Of a stretch of 64,000 bases of DNA, positions 57,580 to 64,000 are shown one piece after another. The stretch covers positions 5,905,046 through 5,969,045 of the forward strand of contig NW_006499751.1 of NCBI RefSeq assembly GCF_000471905.2. Direction: 5' to 3'. Origin of the DNA: Amborella trichopoda. Taxonomy: Eukaryota; Streptophyta; Magnoliopsida; Amborellales; Amborellaceae. The position numbers and the translations under genes are program-made. Numbering within the stretch: the stretch's first letter is position 1; every line of letters begins with the position of its first letter. Below the pieces are notes generated by a model that was given only the letters and a program-made list of their open reading frames with translations, was not told where the DNA came from and searched no databases.

Positions 57580-58330
57580 CTAAAGAAAAATTCTTATAAC
57601 AGGGGGACGATTTTCAAATGTAACAAAATGAGCAATAGGATGCTTTGTACATGATCGTTGGCCTTTACGAAGTGCTATTTCAAGATCAATACTTTGAACT
57701 TCATGAGTGGGTTCAGGAACAAGATGAGGATCTGCATACAAAGATGAAGATTGGTTGGCTGCTTGACTTGGTGGCGATGGCCCTTCTTTTAATTTCCTTC
57801 TAGTATGCACTTTAAGAGGTTGCCAATGTGGAACACTAGTAATTAAAGGAGAGATAGGCTCTAAAGAAGGAGACACTTGAGATAATGAATTATCGATAGG
57901 GAAATGAATAAGAACAAAAATAGGAGTAGAAAAAGTAATGAGTTGTGAATTCATCCCTTGTGTGGATTGTCCTGAATTTATTTCTAGCATTTTACTATCA
58001 TTAGAAAAGTATGGAATATTTTTTAAAAAGATAACATTAGCACACTCAAAGTTCTTTTTTAAAACCAAGATGATGACAATGATAGCCTTTCTGGGTAGAA
58101 ATATGCACTTAATAGCTCAAAGATCCAATTTGTCTATTTTAGGTACTAAGACCTTAACAAAGCAAACACATCCAAAAACTCTAGGGGCACAATAATCAAG
58201 GGTCCATGGGGAAAAAGCAATAAGGTGAATTTCCTTCCAAAAAAAAGGAAGGCATATGATTTATAATGTAACAAGCTGTCAAAATAGCAATTCTCAAACA
58301 TTTTAGGCATGTGCATATTTAATAGGAAAG
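57580..58330 (-). pseudogene. Ty1/copia integrase C-terminus and integrase-RT linker
   Basis: Minus strand. Around 58,300-58,070 the pieces INHMPSFF, PRVFGCVCFVKVLVPKIDKL and KCIFLPRKA correspond to the copia integrase end (INRMPS..., PRVFGCVCFVH...DKL, KCIFLGYS). The linker 58,068-57,580 has NVIFLKNIPYFS (DVTFFE..PYF), RRKLKEGPSPPSQAANQSS and DLEIALRKGQRSCTKHPIAHFV, typical before RT. The catalytic integrase core is missing. Confidence 0.8.
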
Positions 58331-58589
58331 CATGAGTTACCTCTATTATATGACATATTTTTATTATTAATTAATGGAAAATTGTTTCATGGGGACTAGA
58401 CCGTATTTTTACAATATGTTGTCCCAAGGTATGAAGCATCCATCTTAAAGATGGATGCAAATAGGTAGTCCATCTAAAAACAATTGAAACTAAGGGTCCA
58501 AATGTTTCTTTAATAAAATTATTATTTATAATTTTCAAATTTTATTTATTTTTTATAGTCATGATCCCCATGTTAGAGATTACATGTCC

Positions 58590-58960
58590 TTAAAAATTAA
58601 GTCCAAAAATCCATCTCAAAAATAGATTTTTAAGAGGTGACTCATTTCTACATGGACTCATAGAAACATTGTCCTTAGTTAATTGTTTGACTGACAATAA
58701 ACTAAATGGAAACTTTAAAACATAAAGGACAGAAGATAATGAGAGTGAAGAAGTAGGACGCACCACGCCTTTATAGGATACACTAGAAAAAGAACCATGT
58801 GCTAGAGTGATAGTAGTAATGACATTTGGTTTATTGAGAAACGAGAACATGAAGGACTCACCAGACATATGATCAGATGCTTCTAAATTAATGACCCAAG
58901 GAAAAGCCTTCAGCAACGTGAGGAATGTAGAAGTACCTGTATAGCCAAAGTAGCAGTGGT
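58590..58960 (-). pseudogene. Ty1/copia protease and pre-integrase region
   Basis: Minus strand. WVINLEASDHMSGES corresponds to W.IDSGASDHMTG with the catalytic D-S-G changed to N-L-E, so it is inactive. TLAHGSFSSVSYKGVV and SLSSVLYVLKFPFSLLSVKQ follow, a strong copia match. The GAG-pre-integrase zinc region is eroded after 58,620. Confidence 0.85.
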
Positions 58961-59139
58961 GGAGGAGGGATGAGTAGATGGCTATTGGTTCTTTTTTATT
59001 AACTTATTGCAATATTCTCATAAGAGCATCATTGAGTCACTAGTGGAATGTAGAGTATGGTCTTGATTGTTGGAGCCAAGTAGGCACACACTATCAGCTT
59101 CAAAAACATGGGACACTTGGTTAGCCCAAACAGGCTTAA

Positions 59140-59910
59140 CAAACTTATCCGACACTTTTTAGTAGTGTGCTTTGGTTGCCCACAATGGTTGCGCTTCATG
59201 CTGCCTTGACCTATACCACGACCTCCCCGTGAATCTCGACCACACCCTTTATTTTCATGACCACGGCCTTAGCATCACCTTACCTATGGAGGAGGTTAAA
59301 GTAGACCCATCACCAAGCTAGTAAATGATGAAGAAGAAGGTATAGTTACCCATTGAAGGCGAGGGTATACATTATTGAGAGAGGGAAGTTCTCTACTAGA
59401 CCAGATCTGCCCTCGATTAGCATGATACTCAGAATTAATGTCAGATAGGAGCTTTGCAACTCTAACTTTCATTCCTTGCTTTTTAAGAATTCCATATCAT
59501 TAGTTAGAAGTTGATAAATATTCAACTCTTCCCACATGCATTGAAGAGAGCTATAATAATAATTAAGGCTTTTATCTCCTTGCCATAAAGACATATACTC
59601 TCATAAAGTTGATTAATCTGAGAAATAGTTTTATCAAAGGACTACATTTCCTTTACAGCTTCCCACACTTCCTAAGCAGTATCATGAACATAACATCAAC
59701 ACTTACATGGGGTACCATGCTATTCCATAACCATATGATAGTTCTCCTTAAGCCACTCATCATACCCATTTTCTGACTCTTTTGTGTCATCGTTAGATAA
59801 AATTTTCATTTTACTTCTTGTGCTTAGAAAAACCTTTATGGGTTGGGCCCATAAAAGTAAATTGGACCCATTTAATCGTTCAAAGATTGCTGGAAATCCT
59901 ATTATATCAT
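59140..59910 (-). pseudogene. gag: Ty1/copia gag
   Basis: Minus strand, frameshifted. In order: GPNWFIWAHKGFSKHKK and LWNSMVPHVS (N-terminal gag), a middle part with SLINQL-like and WEELNIYQLLTNDME pieces, RVAKLLSDINSEYHANRGQI with ELPSLNNVYPRLQ, a Gly/Arg-rich section, and a knuckle remnant HCGQPKHTTKKC (about 59,195-59,160). Many stops. The 59.91-60.1 kb flank may hold the element's leader; no LTR was identified. Confidence 0.75.
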
Positions 59911-60099
59911 TGAGTAGGAATTCCCACTAGGAATTCTAGGTTTAGTTTCCTAATAGGAATTCCTAATAGGACCCATTCTATATTTTTTCTAGAACCTTTA
60001 TGTTGCTCCTCGGGGTTCAAGACTTGCCATGGCTGACCTCGACCCTCATACTTTGATGGAACTCGTGGATAAGATGGGATGGATTTGCTATGCATAAGT

Positions 60100-63000
60100 T
60101 TTAGGGAAAACTAAGGTTGTAGGAGGGGATGAGTATGGTTTGGTTGCAGCTTATTGCATATAGGGCTGTGGTTTTGGAGAAGATGGAAGCAGGGTGACAT
60201 GCATGAATTCCTAGGGTTTAGGGCTTTTATTTGTGATGGCATGGGTAGATAGCGAGATGGATGAATGGTGTGGAGTATACTTTTGTTATTGAAAATTTCT
60301 AGGCCATAGTATGAATAGGCACCATACATTACGTGGTTGAGGAATCAGCATCACAAAGGAAGATGGAATGGAAACCATCTCCAAGTGATTCAAACAAAAT
60401 TTATTAAAATAATATTATAGCCATAGTTGTTGGGGATGGACTGGATCGGGAGTAATTTCATGCTTAGGGCCGGGATCGACAAATCAAGGCCACCTGAAAG
60501 ATCCCTACTTTGGGAGTCGATTTCCATACAACCTCGAACTTAAGAAACACAATCCATGTGTATTCGGGATCGAGTTCTTCAATTAGATGCGAGCTAGTTT
60601 TATAATATTGGGGAGCATGATCCTCTTATTAAGATCTGAAGTTCGTGTTGGGTTTTTGTGGCCATCTATAGGTCTTATGAGAGCATGTACTAAAAATATA
60701 TAATATTGTTGACTCTAGTGGGAGTGTGGTCCAGCGTGGACTGTAGGGCATTGATTATGCCTTAGACTAGTTTTGATTGGCTATGACTCAATGAAATAGT
60801 CAAGACCTCTCACTTACATGCCATTAAAAGAAAATTACATTAATCATGTAGAACTGAAAATTACATAAGAAAGCAATAGAAGCAACAAAAGCACGGAATA
60901 TGAAACAACGCGTACCTTGTCTCTGGTCATGGTATAAGACTAATGGGCTAGAAATGCAATCTTTTACCAAAAATTCATTGTATTAAAACTCAAGCGTTTA
61001 AATGCATGAATATCTCAATATGAAATCATAATATATATATTCCAGCCTACAAACATGGTTTATACACATTTGTATAATAAAAATGCAATCCTAATAGGTC
61101 CCTTACAAATCCCTTGATAAAAAACACAATTAAACTCAATAAAATATCCAAATACTTACAATGTACATCTCTACAACATACTACATGACTTGTACTCGCG
61201 ATTCCTCATTATATCAAAATTATATGATAATTTCATCTTCATTTTTCATCCTCATCATATGTCACAATGTCTCATATGCATCATATACTTGATCATAATA
61301 ATCTAATGAAATTTCAATTCACATAAGTAATAAAGTATAACATTAAAGCTTATAACCCACAATTAAAGAACAATCTCAATATTCATATAACATACTCAAT
61401 TTAATCAATCATGAATCACTTTATAATTGTAAATACATCAAATTAACATGCAAACATACATGGGGGAAGCTATGGTTCGAACCCTTTGTGCTCGGGCTAC
61501 GAAATGTCCTTTTCAGAAGTTAATTTTATTTCATTGTCCAAGGCACATGTGATAATAATAACTCAATGAGACTAATCCAATGGGAAACAAATGATCGCTT
61601 TTATTTTACTTAATAGGGATCAAATCATGATCGAGACATGTATCAAAATAGCAGTTCAAAGTTTGATAATGGTAAAGAAGTTATGGTGAAACTACATTAT
61701 GTGGGCTATAAGGGACCACACGAACTTTTCAACATTCAAAAAGGAACTCAAGGGACTATTTCATATTCTCAAATATGATGATATAAACCTCAGTTGTATA
61801 TTCTTAGTAAAATTTCAGAAAAATTAAATCAAGAAAATCAATGTGAAACTACTCAAATCATGTAGTAAGCAAGCTAGTCTATGCATGCCATGTGTATGGA
61901 CTACACTTTAACTTTGGAACTCTTCAACTATCAAGTTTTTATGACAAAAAATGAAGGAAGTTACTGTAAATTAAAAATTATAGCAAGCTTTGATAATGGA
62001 AATGAGACAGAAATTAAAATATAAGAAGAAAAATCAATACCTTAGTGAAGCAATAGTATGGGCTTGATCACGCAAATGAGTGATTATTCCATAGAAGGGT
62101 TTCAAATGAAAGCTCAAGAAAGAAGATAGTCTCATGAGTGGCCACCTTTTTATCAAGGGGGCTCTCTCTCTATTTGGAGTGAGTACACAAGTTAGGGTTA
62201 TAATTGATCTCATAATTTACTTTTATACTTAGATCATAAAGGATGATTTGATCTTGATCCTTGATGCCTTAGATCAATGGCACATGAGAGGCTTTTATCC
62301 AAGCCACTTATCCATATCTTATCACCAAGGTTAATGGATTAGCTTTTGACATCCTTCACTCCTTAAAACCTAGGTTTATAGTCATTTTACTTTAAAGCCC
62401 TTAGCTTAATGTATTGTTTTCCATTAAATCAAAATTCATGTTTACCCTTATGCCTATGGTTTTTGAATAATTTGTGAGAGTCAATAAAAGACAAGGACAT
62501 GCATCCACACATGTGAATAAAATATTTTATGGTACCACCAATAGGATTTCAACAACACTAAAATTTCATATGGATCAAGCCCATGTGGTGTCACATAAGA
62601 TATACACACATGCCACTGAATCATACGTGGATAATAATATTACATCAAATTAATTCTTAAAATCCCATAACTTCACACATGCCAAATAAACGACATGTGT
62701 GAACAAAACACCATGTGACAAAATAACTCACTTAAGTCACAACATTATAAAACATAATGTTTTAAATAAACATAATACAAAAGACATCAATGCCCCCCCA
62801 CGCATGGACATGACGTCATCATGATGTTAGCACCCAAGGAGGTGTGGGGGTGCCACATGGCAACCCTTTGGCTACTTGGGCCCCACGTGGCATCCCATGG
62901 CTCGTCCTCAATTGTCATTTTGGAAAAAAAAATCCAATAACACATATTTAAGTGTTTTAAAATTTTTGAAAAATTCTTCAAAAATCTCAAAAATTCTCCA

Positions 63001-63898
63001 AATGATTTTTCAACAATATTACATAATTTCTCATCAATATAAAATATTTTTTTATTAATTTTAGATTAATTTGGATCAGAGTTAAATGAAATCTCTAGAC
63101 TTATAACACTAGTCAGAGTCTTCTATTGAGTAAGCCGAATGATGTTCTATCGGTATCTCAAGTCAACCCAACGAACTTATATTCCACAGTCATGACAAGG
63201 ACACATAATTGATCACATCAAAGTCACTGAGCTAGAGCTTTTTGTCACTGAGGGTTCAATGGTTTACTGGTGCACCCCTGTGGGACATATTCCTACTCAA
63301 ATACAGGGGTCCTAGCAAAGCATATGTGCACTAGCTCTTCTAAGTCGGATAATACTATAGAAAAGTGGTTTTCCCATACGACTGTAAGTGAACATGTCAT
63401 GGAACGATCTCGTGCCTAAATATGGGCTCATGTCCCATAAGCCAACCAATCCATATAGGGTGAATACTCTTTTAAATACTCGGTTTTATTATTCTTGCTT
63501 GGATTCTCCAAGCCTTGGCTTATCACATCAGTTATAGGGCATTCTAATCAATAGGGCATTCTAATCAATATAATTTTGATTGGGAGGTAACCTTCATACG
63601 TCCCCGTAGTGTTTTAAATGTGGGATGCGTTCAAAAGTGGTGGGGGGGGATGCAGCTCGATGCGGTCCGGATGCCGGTGCATCGCGACTATGCGGTCAAT
63701 AACTGTATAAAAAATCTAAAGAATCTAAAAAAATAGGTTAATGTATAGAAAAAATTATGGAGGTGATATATGTGATAGTAGGTATTTTAGTTTGATTAAC
63801 TTCAAAATTATTAGCTGTCAGAGATTCTGTATCCAGTTATCCACTATCCTTGGATAGAAACTAGAAACTTGAAACTAACTTCATAAAACATTCAATAA
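60100..63898. other. AT-rich unassigned region
   Basis: About 3.8 kb without a recognised gene. Small open frames are unsupported. There is an 18-bp unit in tandem (GGGCATTCTAATCAATA, about 63,537-63,570) and a GC-rich patch at 62,795-62,900 with CCACATGGCA and CCCCACGTGGCATCCCATGG, like upstream parts of some plant LTRs. A GATGCGGTCCGGATGCCGGT patch is at 63,659-63,680. Probably old transposon DNA, family not recognised. Confidence 0.4.
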
Positions 63899-64000
63899 TC
63901 AACTTATCATCCACATGTAATGAGATAAAAGCCACACCACTCCACTGGCCTTGTCATAGATGCAGTAATCCTTCAGGCTAGAGACATCAGCAACCATGTT
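63899..64000 (-). CDS. Possible exon of a host gene at the window edge
   Basis: The minus strand is open from the window end for 33 codons, beginning NMVADVSSLKDYCIYDKASG, before a TGA. Its composition is unlike the surrounding AT-rich DNA and protein-like for the first ~23 codons. No splice site can be fixed, and I do not recognise the family. It may equally be chance. Confidence 0.2.
   Translation of the reverse strand, partial: NMVADVSSLKDYCIYDKASGVVWLLSHYMWMIS

Overview
The window is plant (angiosperm) nuclear DNA, and it consists almost entirely of decayed, nested LTR retrotransposons. The signs are Ty3/gypsy and Ty1/copia polyprotein fragments, tRNA-type primer-binding sites, polypurine tracts, TG..CA LTR ends, a plant mobile domain (PMD) protein and many minisatellites. 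I found no rRNA, tRNA or CRISPR and no convincing intact host gene. The species cannot be told from the sequence. Positions 37,139-37,158 are a 20-N assembly gap.

The main content is one family of large, apparently non-autonomous elements of Tat/Ogre type, here called family G. Its LTR is about 6.1 kb in the best copy. The internal region holds a leader, a gag with three zinc-knuckle-like motifs, a proline-rich linker and an aspartic protease. It then goes directly to an antisense gene for a PMD-like protein with a coiled-coil tail. I see no reverse transcriptase, RNase H or integrase in any of the three copies. Copy A (+) has its internal region at 5.6-11.6 kb between partial LTRs L2 and L3. 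Copy B (-) has its internal region at about 14-19.7 kb with its 5' LTR (L4) at 19.7-21.8 kb. Copy C (+) is the most complete: 5' LTR (L5) at 34.6-43.0 kb, internal region 43.0-50.35 kb, then LTR L6 at 50.35-56.5 kb. L6 is itself followed by a primer-binding site and leader, so L6 also begins another, truncated element. L1 (1-3.85 kb, minus) is one more LTR of the family and lies head-to-head with L2.

Other elements. A minus-strand chromovirus of Del/Tekay type lies at 21.8-31.4 kb and has all gag-pol domains in decayed form. The 3' end of a second Tat-like element (D) with its own LTR lies at 31.4-34.6 kb. A solo or partial Del-like LTR at 35.6-37.1 kb interrupts L5. A decayed minus-strand Ty1/copia element lies at 57-59.9 kb. 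The last 4 kb are AT-rich and unassigned, with a possible exon edge at 63.9-64.0 kb.

How the parts would have worked: family G encodes particle proteins (gag, protease) but no copying enzymes, so it would have needed an autonomous partner to supply them. The antisense PMD gene converges on the gag-protease transcript and has its own poly(A) signal in copies A and C. All coding regions carry stops or frameshifts, so every copy here is a fossil.
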